Below are positions 1-7,859 of a stretch of 64,000 bases of DNA, one piece after another. Location: assembly GCF_018129005.1 (NCBI RefSeq), contig NZ_JAAEDL010000010.1:107007-171006 (forward strand). Reading direction: 5' to 3'. The translations under genes were made by a program, and so were the position numbers. How positions within the stretch are numbered: the stretch's first letter is position 1; the number at the start of each line of letters is the position of its first letter. The notes under the pieces are model-generated. The model ran no database searches. It was not told the DNA's origin and saw only the letters and a list, made by a program, of their open reading frames with translations. The stretch is from Neoroseomonas eburnea. Lineage in GTDB: Bacteria > Pseudomonadota > Alphaproteobacteria > Acetobacterales > Acetobacteraceae.

Positions 1-26
1 CGGAGCGCGCCGCGGTCGCTGCCGCA

Positions 27-407
27 TCAGGCCTTCTCGACCTCGCCACCCGCATCGACCCAGCCCTTGAACCCGCCAAGGTTGCGGACGTTCTCGTAGC
101 CCATGTCATGCAGTGTCTTGAGCACCAGGGCCGAACGCCCGCCCGAGGCACAATACGCGATGATCGTCTTCGCCCGGTCGAAATTCGCGTCGTGCAGCGC
201 CGAGGCCGGGTCGGCACGGAACTCCACCAGGCCGCGCGGGATGGCCAGCGCGCCGGGCACCTTGCCGGAGACCGCGACCTCGTTCGGCTCCCGCACGTCG
301 AGGAAGACCACGTCGGGCCGACCGATCAGGCCTTTCGCCTCGTCGGGAGCGATCCGCGGCACGACGGCCTCGGCGGCGGCGAGCATCTGCTGGACGGTGA
401 CGGTCAT
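27..407 (-). CDS. Rhodanese-like domain protein
   Basis: Single-domain rhodanese of about 126 residues, probably cytoplasmic. The family carries sulfur as a cysteine persulfide. The active-site loop reads CASGGRS with the cysteine near residue 86, and the CH2A-like stretch FLDVREPNE and the C-terminal NLGGFKGW are typical of single-domain rhodaneses. I chose the internal ATG because an AGAGGAAA ribosome-binding site lies just upstream; a longer reading frame begins at 434. No signal peptide is visible. It is at the window edge, so its downstream neighbours are unseen. The physiological sulfur donor and acceptor cannot be told from sequence. Confidence 0.88.
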   Translation of the reverse strand: MTVTVQQMLAAAEAVVPRIAPDEAKGLIGRPDVVFLDVREPNEVAVSGKVPGALAIPRGLVEFRADPASALHDANFDRAKTIIAYCASGGRSALVLKTLHDMGYENVRNLGGFKGWVDAGGEVEKA

Positions 408-831
408 CGGCTTTCCTCTCGAAGCGGGAGCCAAGTCTAAGCTGACCCCGGGCAGTCAGCCCAGGGAGGTCGGAAGCGCGGCCGCCGTCCCGTGGCCGCG
501 AAGGCAGCGGAGGCGGCGGCGACGCGACGGCGGGTCCTATCTGGCGCCCCATGTCGCGGCCCTGGGCGATGCGGCCGCCGCAGGGCGCGGCCCAGAGGGT
601 GGCGACGGGCGCTGCATCCTGCCCGCGAAGGTCGCTGGAACTCCGGCGCACGAAGCGGACAAGCTGGCCATTGACAGCAAAGGCTGGTGGCCTGAGAACG
701 ATGTCCGCAGGACTTCGGAACCGGGCCACCAGAGCGATTTCCGTTCGCCTCCGTTCACGGCAACCACGCCAGAATCCTGCTTTCGCGAGCACCTTCGCCC
801 GATCAGGCGATTCCACTGATCGGGATCGGTT
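408..831. other. Intergenic region with degenerate repeat and hairpin
   Basis: No convincing gene. Positions 732-776 resemble 2991-3035 (roughly three quarters identical by eye, both starting GAGCG and including TTCCGTTCGCC), so this is probably a decayed dispersed repeat. A hairpin lies at 798-824, just beyond the minus-strand YbaK-like gene. Open frames here are long only because the GC content is high. Confidence 0.5.
798..824. terminator. Hairpin with CCCGATCAG arms (putative terminator)
   Basis: Perfect 9-bp stem, CCCGATCAG at 798-806 and CTGATCGGG at 816-824, with a 9-nt loop. It sits 7 nt past the stop codon of the minus-strand YbaK-like gene, where a terminator is expected. No T-run follows, so Rho-independent function is uncertain. 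The same arms recur at 18122-18149. Confidence 0.5.
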
Positions 832-1305
832 CTACGCCCCCTCCTTCACCTCGGCCACGGCGGCGCCGGTGATGCGGAGAAGATCCGCCGGCGAGGTGCG
901 GAAGACGTGCCGGGGCGAACCCGCCGCTGCCCAGACCGGGTCCAGCGCCATCAGGTCGGCATCGAGCAGCAGGATCGGCGGCGCCAGGTGCCCGACCGGG
1001 GAGACGCCGCCGATCGCGAAGCCTGTGGTGTCGCGCACCCAGGTGCCGTCCGCCCGCTTCACCGGCTGGCCGACCGCGGCCGCGACCTTGGCCATGTCCA
1101 CCCGGTTGGCGCCGGAGGCGATGACCAGCACCGCCCGCGACCCGGCGCGGAAGACGATGGACTTGGCGATCTGCGCCACGTCGCAGCCGACCGCCGCGGC
1201 GGCGTCCGCGGCGCTGCGCGTGCCTTCGGGGAAGGCCTCGATGGTGTCCGGATGGTCCGCCGCCAGCAGCGCGGCGCGGACGCGTTCGACCGAAGATCCG
1301 CTCAT
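832..1305 (-). CDS. YbaK/EbsC-type aminoacyl-tRNA deacylase
   Basis: 157 residues spanning one YbaK/ProX-type editing domain. This family hydrolyses mischarged aminoacyl-tRNAs in trans, for example Cys-tRNA(Pro) or Ala-tRNA(Pro). Supporting features are the N-terminal AADAAAAVGC stretch, the central KSIVFRAG strand with its conserved lysine, the VDMAKVAAAVG helix, and the C-terminal GGVSPVGH segment that forms part of the substrate pocket. The length is usual for free-standing members. Which mischarged tRNA it edits cannot be deduced. It lies on the same strand as the MAPEG gene, 10 nt upstream of it, so the two may be co-transcribed. Confidence 0.85.
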   Translation of the reverse strand: MSGSSVERVRAALLAADHPDTIEAFPEGTRSAADAAAAVGCDVAQIAKSIVFRAGSRAVLVIASGANRVDMAKVAAAVGQPVKRADGTWVRDTTGFAIGGVSPVGHLAPPILLLDADLMALDPVWAAAGSPRHVFRTSPADLLRITGAAVAEVKEGA

Positions 1306-1315
1306 GCCCCTGCCG

Positions 1316-1708
1316 CTACCACAGGGACAGCCCGGCGCCGAGGGCGAGCCCCGCGGCCCCGAACAGGGCGCCGAGCGTCAGCAGCATTCCGCCCCCGCGC
1401 AACGGCAGAATGTCGGGCTCCCGCGACACCCCTGCGGCATGCGCGGCGCGCCCGGCCAGCATGGCGAGGCCGGCCGCGTGCAGCGCCCAGGCCGCGGCGC
1501 CGCAGAGTTCCGCCGCCAGCAGCGCGACGAGGAAGACCGGCACGTATTCCGCGAAGTTCGCATGCACCCGCACCGCGCGTTCCAGCCGCCGGTCGCCGCC
1601 GGTGCCGAGCACCACCCGCGAGCGCGTGCGTTCCGCGAAGACGCGGAACGTCAGGCCCAGGAACAGGGCGATCAGAAGCCCCGCGTACAGCGCAGTCACC
1701 CTCGGCAT
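1316..1708 (-). CDS. MAPEG family membrane protein
   Basis: About 130 residues with four hydrophobic segments, the size and layout of the MAPEG superfamily (membrane-associated proteins in eicosanoid and glutathione metabolism). The conserved polar motif RAVRVHANFAEYVP sits between the first two membrane segments and matches the family pattern RxxRxHxNxxEY. Bacterial members are inner-membrane proteins, often with glutathione-dependent transferase activity, but the substrate is generally unknown. The chosen ATG has an AAGGGGG ribosome-binding site; the longer frame upstream is antisense to hemW. The upstream end is divergent from hemW, with about 36 nt between the start codons. Confidence 0.85.
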   Translation of the reverse strand: MPRVTALYAGLLIALFLGLTFRVFAERTRSRVVLGTGGDRRLERAVRVHANFAEYVPVFLVALLAAELCGAAAWALHAAGLAMLAGRAAHAAGVSREPDILPLRGGGMLLTLGALFGAAGLALGAGLSLW

Positions 1709-1744
1709 GGAACCCCCTTCGACAGGGCGGCGCGGCGGCGCCAT

Positions 1745-2905
1745 ATGCCTGCCGTGACCGAACCCCTCGCCCTTTACATCCACTGGCCGTTCTGCGCCGC
1801 CAAGTGCCCGTATTGCGACTTCAACTCGCATGTGCGGGACCGGGTGGACGAGACACGCTTCCGCGCCGCCCTGCGGCGGGAGCTGGCGCATGAGGCGGCG
1901 CGCGTCGGCCGCCGCCCGCTCGCCAGCATCTTTTTCGGCGGCGGTACGCCTTCCCTCATGGCGCCGGAGACGGTCGCGGCGCTGATCGAGGATGCGCGCG
2001 CGCTGTTCGACCCGCTGCCGGAGATGGAAGTGACGCTCGAGGCCAACCCGACCAGCGTGGAGGTGGCCAGGCTGCGCGCCTTCCGCGATGCCGGGGTGAA
2101 CCGCGCGAGCCTCGGCGTGCAGTCGCTCGAGGAGGAGGCGCTGCGCTTCCTCGGCCGCCGGCACGACACGGCGCAGGCGATCGCGGCGCTGGAGGCGGCG
2201 CGCGGCATCTTTCCCCGCCTGTCCTTCGACCTGATCTATGCCCGCCCCGGCCAGGCGGAGGCGTCCTGGCGGGCGGAGCTGCGGCGCGCCCTGGCGCTCG
2301 CGGCAGACCACCTGTCACTCTACCAGCTCACCATCGAGCCCGGGACGCAATTCGCCACGCTGCATGCCCGCGGCGACTTCTCGCTGCCCGAAGGTGACGA
2401 CGCCGCCCGGCTCTACCTGGCGACGGCGGAGGAGGCGGCGCGTTTCGGCCTCTCGGCCTATGAGGTCAGCAACTACGCGAAGCCCGGGGCGGAGAGCCGG
2501 CACAACCTGGCCTATTGGCGCTATGGGGACTACCTCGGCATCGGCGCCGGCGCGCATCAGCGTCTGCTGCTGGATGGGCAGATGCTGGCCACCCGGCGCC
2601 ACCGTGCCCCCGAGGTCTGGGCCGAACGCGTCGAGCGCGATGGCCACGCCGCGGTGGAGGAAGAGGCCCTGGCCCCGGAAGCGCGTGGGCGCGAGGCCCT
2701 GCTGATGGGTCTGCGCCTGGCGGAAGGCGTGGATCCGGACCGCATGGCCGCGCGATCGGGCGTGGCCTTCGAGCAGGCCATCGACATCGCCATGCTCACG
2801 GCCTTGCTCGACGAAGGCTACCTGGAATGGACCGCCGGGCGGCTGCGGGCGACGACGGATGGCCTGCTGCGCCTCGACGCCATGCTGCCGCTGCTGCTCC
2901 GCTGA
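1745..2905 (+). CDS. hemW: Heme chaperone HemW (radical SAM, coproporphyrinogen oxidase-like)
   Basis: 386 residues. The radical-SAM cluster motif C-x3-C-x2-C is at residues 17-24 (CAAKCPYC) within YIHWPFCAAKCPYCDFNSH, followed by the FFGGGTPS glycine-rich SAM-binding motif, EANPTS, and the C-terminal HemN/HemW domain with YEVSNYA and HNLAYW. These are diagnostic for HemW. HemW was long annotated as an oxygen-independent coproporphyrinogen III oxidase, but members with this cysteine pattern are heme-binding chaperones. I chose the ATG at 1745 because translation from there starts just before the conserved core. Earlier starts in the same frame run through sequence antisense to the MAPEG gene. 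Confidence 0.93.
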   Translation: MPAVTEPLALYIHWPFCAAKCPYCDFNSHVRDRVDETRFRAALRRELAHEAARVGRRPLASIFFGGGTPSLMAPETVAALIEDARALFDPLPEMEVTLEANPTSVEVARLRAFRDAGVNRASLGVQSLEEEALRFLGRRHDTAQAIAALEAARGIFPRLSFDLIYARPGQAEASWRAELRRALALAADHLSLYQLTIEPGTQFATLHARGDFSLPEGDDAARLYLATAEEAARFGLSAYEVSNYAKPGAESRHNLAYWRYGDYLGIGAGAHQRLLLDGQMLATRRHRAPEVWAERVERDGHAAVEEEALAPEARGREALLMGLRLAEGVDPDRMAARSGVAFEQAIDIAMLTALLDEGYLEWTAGRLRATTDGLLRLDAMLPLLLR

Positions 2906-3157
2906 AGCAGGGTTCCGCTGCGGTGGGCCAGCCCTGCCGGGTGGCGCCATTCGCGACAGCGGGAGGTTCGAGCGGTGGAGCGCGCTGCCGGAGCGGCTTC
3001 CGTTCGCCCGGGCTCACGGCAGCCACTCTGGTCTCTTGATCTCGCGACCATCCTCACCCGATCCGGTGATCTCACCCGATCGGGCCTGTTCTGGCGGCGG
3101 GGGCCGGTGCCCGAACCAGTCCGGGCCGGGCGCGGGCCGACGGAGGTGGAACGCAAA
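2906..3157. other. Intergenic region, convergent 3' ends, degenerate repeat
   Basis: No gene supported. The stretch 2991-3035 is similar to 732-776, and GCCATTCGCGAC at about 2947-2958 recurs in inverted form near 8598-8610 and nearly identically at about 32285-32296. The short palindrome CCCGATCGGG lies near 3074. It is best read as decayed repeats between converging transcription units. Confidence 0.4.
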
Positions 3158-3190
3158 CCGCCCGCCGGCAGCATGGCCGACGGCGGGCGG
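3158..3190 (-). terminator. Strong hairpin after the first lipoprotein gene
   Basis: Perfect 10-bp stem, CCGCCCGCCG at 3158-3167 and CGGCGGGCGG at 3181-3190, with a 13-nt loop. It begins about 20 nt past the stop of the minus-strand lipoprotein gene. On that strand the stem is followed by TTTGCGT, giving a short U-rich tail, so an intrinsic terminator is plausible. Confidence 0.6.
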
Positions 3191-3209
3191 CGCAGGCGCG
3201 ACCCTCGCC

Positions 3210-3872
3210 TCAGCGGCGGCGGGCGGCGCGGGCGACGGTGGTGGCGGCCTTCTGGCGCTCGAGCGCCGCGAGGTCCTCGTTCATGTAGCCGCGCAGCGTC
3301 GCGGCGCTGTCGATCATCGCGTCCTGGGACCGCTCGGCGCGGCCGATCTGCACCGTCCAGGCGGCGCGGATGGCCTCGGCGCGGGCGGCGAACCAGGCAT
3401 CGCGCTCGGCGGCGGTGGCGAAGCTCGCCGGCGGCAGCGCGACGGTCACATCGAAGAAGCGGCGGACGCGGCCGGTGCGGATGTCCTCGGCGTGATTCAG
3501 GGAGCCCATGGGGCCGGTCGCCTGATGGTGCTGCACGCCGAAATCGCGCAGCGGACGCAGGGTCACGGCGGTGGCAACGCGGCCCGGGGCGGTGCAGCTC
3601 ACCTCGGCGGGCGAGTTGCCGCGCTCGAGGCGCACCTGCGCCGGCGCCGTGATCTGCGCGACCTGCGCGCCGGCCCGCGTCACCGTGCAGGAAGCGCCGG
3701 CCGGGTCGGAGGAGACGGTCACGGCACCGTTCCAGGCGGGCGGGGCCTGCTCACCGTTCAGCGCCGCGCCGTCGGCCCGCACATGGTACGTGCCGCAGCC
3801 CGCGAGGACGAGCAGTGCGGCGAGACCGGGAACGGCTAGGCCGGCGGGGCGGGAAGCAAAGATGGCAGTCAC
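3210..3872 (-). CDS. Lipoprotein of unknown function, paralogue A
   Basis: 220 residues with a hydrophobic signal segment and a lipobox LAGC whose cysteine is near residue 26, so export and lipidation are predicted. Residues of about 45-100 have the pattern VSSDPAGASCTV...ITAPAQVRL...VSCTAPG, which resembles a PEGA-like beta domain. The C-terminal third is helical and charged. The neighbouring gene at 4238-4918 encodes a clear paralogue with the same order of motifs, including ITTPAQVPL, RPVRDFAADIHHPQ and FASAEARDAWFADRAEA. The start is a GTG with GAGAGGGA upstream. Both paralogues have an AT-rich promoter-like region. I do not recognise a characterised family; function is unknown. Confidence 0.78.
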   Translation of the reverse strand: MTAIFASRPAGLAVPGLAALLVLAGCGTYHVRADGAALNGEQAPPAWNGAVTVSSDPAGASCTVTRAGAQVAQITAPAQVRLERGNSPAEVSCTAPGRVATAVTLRPLRDFGVQHHQATGPMGSLNHAEDIRTGRVRRFFDVTVALPPASFATAAERDAWFAARAEAIRAAWTVQIGRAERSQDAMIDSAATLRGYMNEDLAALERQKAATTVARAARRR

Positions 3873-3935
3873 TGGTGGCGTGTCCCTCTCGATGGTGGAT
3901 CCGGCGGAGGCCGGACCGGCCTCAGCCTTAAGTCA

Positions 3936-3951
3936 GATGTTAATAATTTGC
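3936..3951 (-). promoter_or_regulatory. AT-rich element shared by the two lipoprotein genes (copy 1)
   Basis: On the minus strand this reads GCAAATTATTAACATC, 64-79 nt upstream of the paralogue A start. An almost identical element lies 74-89 nt upstream of paralogue B. In DNA of roughly 70% GC, two matching AT-rich boxes at equivalent positions suggest a common promoter (TATTAA as a -10 box) or regulator site. This is inference. Confidence 0.45.
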
Positions 3952-4107
3952 TATCGTCTTATTAAAAAGTCGTCCACCACCCAAGAGTTGTCTTCGGGTT
4001 TTCATGAAATCACATTTTTTGGCGCATATGGCGAAACCTCTCTCCAAAAGAGGGCGCGTCCGGCGAGGGCTGCTGCCCGAGCCCGGCCGGAATGCTCAGG
4101 CCCCTTT

Positions 4108-4133
4108 GGAAACGCGCCGCGCGGCGCGTTTCC
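4108..4133. repeat. Perfect 26-bp palindrome
   Basis: GGAAACGCGCCGC is followed directly by its exact reverse complement, giving 13+13 bp with no loop. It lies about 105 nt past the stop of the minus-strand lipoprotein B gene and upstream of lipoprotein A. It could be a terminator (the arms end in TTTCC) or a protein-binding palindrome. Confidence 0.7.
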
Positions 4134-4137
4134 GGGT

Positions 4138-4220
4138 CCGGCACCGGCCCGCACCTCCACCCGGCCACCCAATCCGGCATACTGACGCGGGCGCCGGCTG
4201 GGGGTGCGGGCCGGTGCCGG
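4138..4220. repeat. 18-bp perfect inverted repeat with 47-nt spacer
   Basis: CCGGCACCGGCCCGCACC at 4138-4155 is the exact reverse complement of 4203-4220. It is adjacent to the 26-bp palindrome and ends 17 nt past the lipoprotein B stop codon. Together the two form an 110-bp structured block between the paralogous lipoprotein genes. A terminator or mRNA-stabilising structure is the simplest reading; nothing in it codes for protein convincingly. Confidence 0.7.
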
Positions 4221-4237
4221 GCTTTCCAAACGGTCCT

Positions 4238-4918
4238 TCAGCGCCGCCGGGCCGGCGGTGCCGTAGGGCGCTCGATGGTCGCCGCCGCCCTTTGCTGGTC
4301 GAGGCGCGCGATGTCTTCCTGCAGGTAGCGCTCCAGCACGTCCGCCGTGTCGATGGTGGCGTTCGGTGCGCGCTGTGCGCGGGCGATCCCCGGCGCGGCG
4401 GCCCGGCGCATCGCCTCCGCGCGGTCGGCGAACCAGGCGTCGCGCGCCTCGGCCGAGGCGAAAGTCGTCGGCGGAAGGTACACGGTCGCATCGTTGTATC
4501 GCCGGGTCGAGCCGGTGCGGACGGCCACGGCATTCTGCACCACGCCGGTACCGATCGGCTGCGGGTGATGAATGTCTGCCGCGAAGTCGCGCACCGGGCG
4601 GATGGCGAGGGTGGCTTCCATCCGGCCGGGTGCGGAACAGTGGGCGTCGATGATGGCGGCGCCGCGCGCCAGCGGCACCTGGGCCGGGGTGGTGATCTCC
4701 GCCACCCGGCTGCCGTCCGCCGTGTTGGTCAGCACGCAGCGGGCGCCAGGCGGCTCGGAGGCGATGCCGATCCGCCCCGGATAGGGCGCGGGCCGTGCTT
4801 CGCCGCCGAGTGCCGTGGCGTCGGACGCGGCACTGCCGCAACCCGCCAGCACCAGCAGACCGAGCAAGGCAGTCGCGGCGGGCAGGGCCCGGCGCCGGAT
4901 GGTGGGGATGGGCGGCAT
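4238..4918 (-). CDS. Lipoprotein of unknown function, paralogue B
   Basis: 226 residues from the chosen ATG, with a signal segment ending in the lipobox LAGC (cysteine near residue 27). The mature part repeats the motif order of paralogue A: a PEGA-like stretch (ASEPPGARCVL, ITTPAQVPL, HCSAPGR), RPVRDFAADIHH, then FASAEARDAWFADRAEAMRRA and a C-terminal helix ending in basic residues. The ATG at 4918 is preceded by GAGGAA; a longer frame adds 13 residues in front. Tandem duplication followed by clear divergence is evident. Predicted location is a membrane-anchored periplasmic protein; no function can be assigned. Confidence 0.78.
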   Translation of the reverse strand: MPPIPTIRRRALPAATALLGLLVLAGCGSAASDATALGGEARPAPYPGRIGIASEPPGARCVLTNTADGSRVAEITTPAQVPLARGAAIIDAHCSAPGRMEATLAIRPVRDFAADIHHPQPIGTGVVQNAVAVRTGSTRRYNDATVYLPPTTFASAEARDAWFADRAEAMRRAAAPGIARAQRAPNATIDTADVLERYLQEDIARLDQQRAAATIERPTAPPARRR

Positions 4919-4991
4919 GGGTTCCTCGCTGGCCTTGGGCGACGCCGCGCTCGCCACACGACCCCGTCGCGCGGCCTCCCGCAGCAGGGAG

Positions 4992-5007
4992 GATATTAAT
5001 GATTTGG
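4992..5007 (-). promoter_or_regulatory. AT-rich element shared by the two lipoprotein genes (copy 2)
   Basis: On the minus strand this reads CCAAATCATTAATATC, matching copy 1 at 3936-3951 except for a few positions. It lies in a 60-bp AT-rich island (about 4991-5050), which is the obvious promoter zone between divergently oriented lipoprotein B and the SirB1-like gene. Confidence 0.45.
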
Positions 5008-5095
5008 CAACTTCTCGAAAACTGGAATTTTCGCAAAAACAAAGACGTCATTCGGATGCCTTGATGCGCGGCGCGGCCCCCGCGAGACTGCGCCG

Positions 5096-5947
5096 ATGTC
5101 CCGTGCCCCCCAGGACGAGGCCCGCGCCGCGCTCGATGCCGCGGGCCAGTTGCCGGATGCCGAGCTCGATCTCGCCGCGATCGCGCTGCAGTTCGCACGG
5201 GTGGACGCGCCGGAGGCCGACTGGCGGGAGGCCACCGCGGCGCTGACCGCGATCGCGCGCGCCGCGGTCGAGGCCGCGGCGGCGGACCCACTCGCGGATG
5301 GCGGCGACCTCGAGGCACGGCGGGCGGTGCTCGCCGCCGTGCTGCATGGCCGTTTCGGCCTCTCCGGCGATGCCGAGACCTATGACGACCTCGCCAATGC
5401 GAACCTGATCCGGGTGCTGCAGCGGGCGCGCGGCCTGCCGGTGGCGCTCGGCATCCTGTGGCTGCACGCGGCCGAAGCGGCGGGCTGGGGCGCGCATGGC
5501 GTCGATTTCCCGGGGCATTTCCTGCTCGCGCTGGAAGGGCCGCGGGGGCAACTCGTGCTCGACGTCTTCGCCGGTGGCGAGGTGCTGGACCCGCCGGCGC
5601 TGCGCGCCCTGCTCAAGCGGATGGAGGGGGCGGCGGCGGAGCTGCGCCCCGGCCTGCTGCGACCGATGGCGAAGCGGGAGGTCCTGCTGCGCCTGCAGAA
5701 CAACATCAAGCTGCGGCGGCTGAAGGCGGGCGACCTGCAGGGCGCGCTGGCCTGCACCGAGGACATGCTCCGCCTGGCGCCTGACGCGGCGGCCCTGTGG
5801 CGCGAGGCGGGGCTGATGAACCAGCGGCTCGATCGGATCGGCGCCGCGCTGGCCTGCCTGGAGCGCTTCCTCGCTCTGGCGCCGGAGGGCGCCTCGGCGG
5901 ATCGCATCCGCGCGCTGACGGTCGAATTGCGGCAGCGGCTGAACTGA
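5096..5947 (+). CDS. SirB1-like transglutaminase-fold/TPR protein
   Basis: 283 residues. Residues of about 70-175 form the transglutaminase-like SirB1 domain (YDDLANANLIRVLQRARGLPVALGILWLHAAEAAGW, then GVDFPGHFLLAL, FAGGEVLDPPAL). Residues of about 190-283 are helical TPR-like repeats (LQNNIKLRRLKAGDLQGALACTEDMLRLAPD). This is the arrangement of the widespread YchA/SirB1 family, whose biochemical role is unsettled. The classical catalytic cysteine of transglutaminases is not evident, as is usual in this family. The ATG is 177 nt from the divergent lipoprotein start and shares its AT-rich island. Confidence 0.85.
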   Translation: MSRAPQDEARAALDAAGQLPDAELDLAAIALQFARVDAPEADWREATAALTAIARAAVEAAAADPLADGGDLEARRAVLAAVLHGRFGLSGDAETYDDLANANLIRVLQRARGLPVALGILWLHAAEAAGWGAHGVDFPGHFLLALEGPRGQLVLDVFAGGEVLDPPALRALLKRMEGAAAELRPGLLRPMAKREVLLRLQNNIKLRRLKAGDLQGALACTEDMLRLAPDAAALWREAGLMNQRLDRIGAALACLERFLALAPEGASADRIRALTVELRQRLN

Positions 5948-6049
5948 CGGGCGCCGGGCCCTTTACTGCCCCTTTATCAGCGAATCGGCATCTTGCGCTG
6001 CAGCGCGCGGCTCTTACTCTGCGCGGCAAGTATCGCCGGAGGAATTTCC

Positions 6050-7018
6050 ATGAATCGCCGCACGCTGCTCGCGGCCGGCTTCGCCGCGCCCTTCGCCCGC
6101 GCCCATGCGCAGGCTGCCTGGGCACCGAATCGGCCGATCCGCTTCATCGTCCCCTTCGTCGCCGGCGGCAGCACCGACGTCGCCGCGCGCATCATCGCCG
6201 ACCGCATGGGCGAAACCCTGGGCCAGCCCGTGGTGGTGGAGAACCGCGGCGGCTCGGGCGGCAACATCGGCGGAGACATCGTGGCGAAGGCGCCGCCCGA
6301 CGGACACACCATCCTGATGGGCGTCACCGGGCTGCTCTCCACCAACCGGCACATCTATCGCCAGATGCCCTTCGATCCCGATCGCGACCTCGCCCCCGTC
6401 TCCATGGCCTACACGGCGGACATGGCGATCGTCGTGACCAACGGGCTGCCGGTGCGCACGCTCGCCGAGTTCGTCGCGCTGGCGAAGGCCAATCCCGGCA
6501 AGTACTCCTTCGGCTCCTCGGGCCACGGCGCCTCGACGCACACGGCGGCGGAACTGTTCCGCCTCGCCGCCGGCATCGATATGGTGCACGTGCCCTATCG
6601 CGGCTCGGGCGCGGCGATGAACGACCTGGTCGCGGGCAATATCGAGATGATGCTGGTGCAGATCGCCGGCGCGGCGGGGAACATCCGCGCCAACCAGATC
6701 CGCGCCCTGGCGGCGACCGGCCCACGGCGCCACGCGCTGATCCCTGACGTGCCCTCGATCGCCGAGGCCGGCTATCCGCAGGCCGAGGCGACATCCTGGG
6801 GTTGCGTCATGGTGCCGGCCGGGACTCCCGCGCCGGTGGTCCTGCGCCTGTCCCAGTCGGTGCAGGACGCGGTCGCGCACCCGCCGGTGGCGCAGCGGCT
6901 GGAGCGGGCGGGCGTGGACGGTGCTGCCTCCTCCCCAGAGCAACTCGCGGCCTTCATCCGGTCGGAAGGCGAGAAATGGGGCCGGGTGGTGCGGGAGGCC
7001 GGGATCCGCGTCGAATAG
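6050..7018 (+). CDS. Bug/TctC-family tripartite tricarboxylate receptor (orphan)
   Basis: 322-residue periplasmic solute receptor of the Bug (Bordetella uptake gene)/TctC family. The N-terminus has a twin-arginine-like signal (NRRTLLAAGFAAP...AHAQ). The family hallmarks are present: RPIRFIVPFVAGGSTDVAARIIA, GQPVVVENRGGSGGN, and HVPYRGSGAAMNDLVAGNIEMM. The chosen ATG has a strong GGAGGAAT site. No TctA or TctB lies nearby, so it is an orphan receptor, as is common in Bug-rich genomes. Ligands of this family are typically carboxylates; this one's is unknown. Confidence 0.92.
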   Translation: MNRRTLLAAGFAAPFARAHAQAAWAPNRPIRFIVPFVAGGSTDVAARIIADRMGETLGQPVVVENRGGSGGNIGGDIVAKAPPDGHTILMGVTGLLSTNRHIYRQMPFDPDRDLAPVSMAYTADMAIVVTNGLPVRTLAEFVALAKANPGKYSFGSSGHGASTHTAAELFRLAAGIDMVHVPYRGSGAAMNDLVAGNIEMMLVQIAGAAGNIRANQIRALAATGPRRHALIPDVPSIAEAGYPQAEATSWGCVMVPAGTPAPVVLRLSQSVQDAVAHPPVAQRLERAGVDGAASSPEQLAAFIRSEGEKWGRVVREAGIRVE

Positions 7019-7085
7019 CAGGGCGGCGCGCGTCGCAGGGGCTAGGGACTGTCCGACAGGCGGGGGGGTGCCTATTCTTCTCTCC

Positions 7086-7859
7086 ATGTCCCAGGCCAAG
7101 CCGCGCGTCGCGCTGTTCGTCACCTGCCTCGTCGACCTCTACAGGCCGAGCGTCGGCTTCGCGGCGCTGCGCCTGCTCGAACAGGCCGGCTGCGAGGTGG
7201 AGGTGCCGGCGACGCAGACCTGCTGCGGCCAGCCCGCCCACAATGCCGGCGACCGCAGCACGGCGCGGGACCTGGCGCGCGCCGTGATCGATGCCTTCCA
7301 GGGCTTCGACTACGTGGTGGCGCCCTCCGGCTCCTGCGCCGGCATGATCGCGCACCACTACCCCTCGCTGTTCGAGGACGACCCGCAATACCGCGCCAAG
7401 GCCGAGGCGCTGGCGGCGCGCACGCATGAACTGGTGTCGTTCCTCTCCGACGTGATGGGGACGACCAGGGCGGCGGCGCGCTACGACGGCAGCGTGACCT
7501 ACCATGATTCCTGCTCGGGCTTGCGGGAGATGGGCGTGAAGTCGCAGCCGCGCGCGCTGCTCGCGACCGTCGAGGGGCTGAGCCTGACCGAGATGGCGGA
7601 TCCCGAGATCTGCTGCGGCTTCGGCGGCACCTTCTGCGTGAAGTACCCGGACATCTCGACGCGCATGGTTACCGACAAGTGCCGGGACGTGCAGGCGACG
7701 GGGGCGGGCACGCTGCTCGCCGGCGACCTGGGCTGCCTGCTGAACATGGCGGGGCGGCTGAAGCGGGAGGGATCCCACGTGAAAGTACGCCACGTTGCGG
7801 AAGTGCTGGCCGGCATGACGCAGGACGTCGCGCCGATCGGTGAAGGGAGCGCATCATGA
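7086..7859 (+). CDS. lutA: LutA-type (Fe-S) oxidoreductase subunit (lactate utilisation)
   Basis: 257 residues with two cysteine-rich CCG domains: TCLVDLY and QTCCGQPAHNAG in the first half, SYHDSC-like YHDSCSGLRE and EICCGFGGTFCVKYPDIS in the second. This is the LutA/YkgE pattern. In the Bacillus LutABC complex it partners LutB and LutC to oxidise L-lactate. Here lutB and lutC are intact but lie 4.4 kb downstream (12231-14370), separated by a minus-strand operon. It overlaps the following oxygenase gene by 4 nt, so that pair is translationally coupled. Assignment to the Lut complex is by family and proximity. Confidence 0.88.
   Translation: MSQAKPRVALFVTCLVDLYRPSVGFAALRLLEQAGCEVEVPATQTCCGQPAHNAGDRSTARDLARAVIDAFQGFDYVVAPSGSCAGMIAHHYPSLFEDDPQYRAKAEALAARTHELVSFLSDVMGTTRAAARYDGSVTYHDSCSGLREMGVKSQPRALLATVEGLSLTEMADPEICCGFGGTFCVKYPDISTRMVTDKCRDVQATGAGTLLAGDLGCLLNMAGRLKREGSHVKVRHVAEVLAGMTQDVAPIGEGSAS

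Noticed and set aside
551..1744. Long plus-strand frame upstream of hemW that could extend it by about 400 residues.
   Set aside because: It is antisense to the YbaK and MAPEG genes, which have clear family motifs, and HemW is normally about 380-390 residues.
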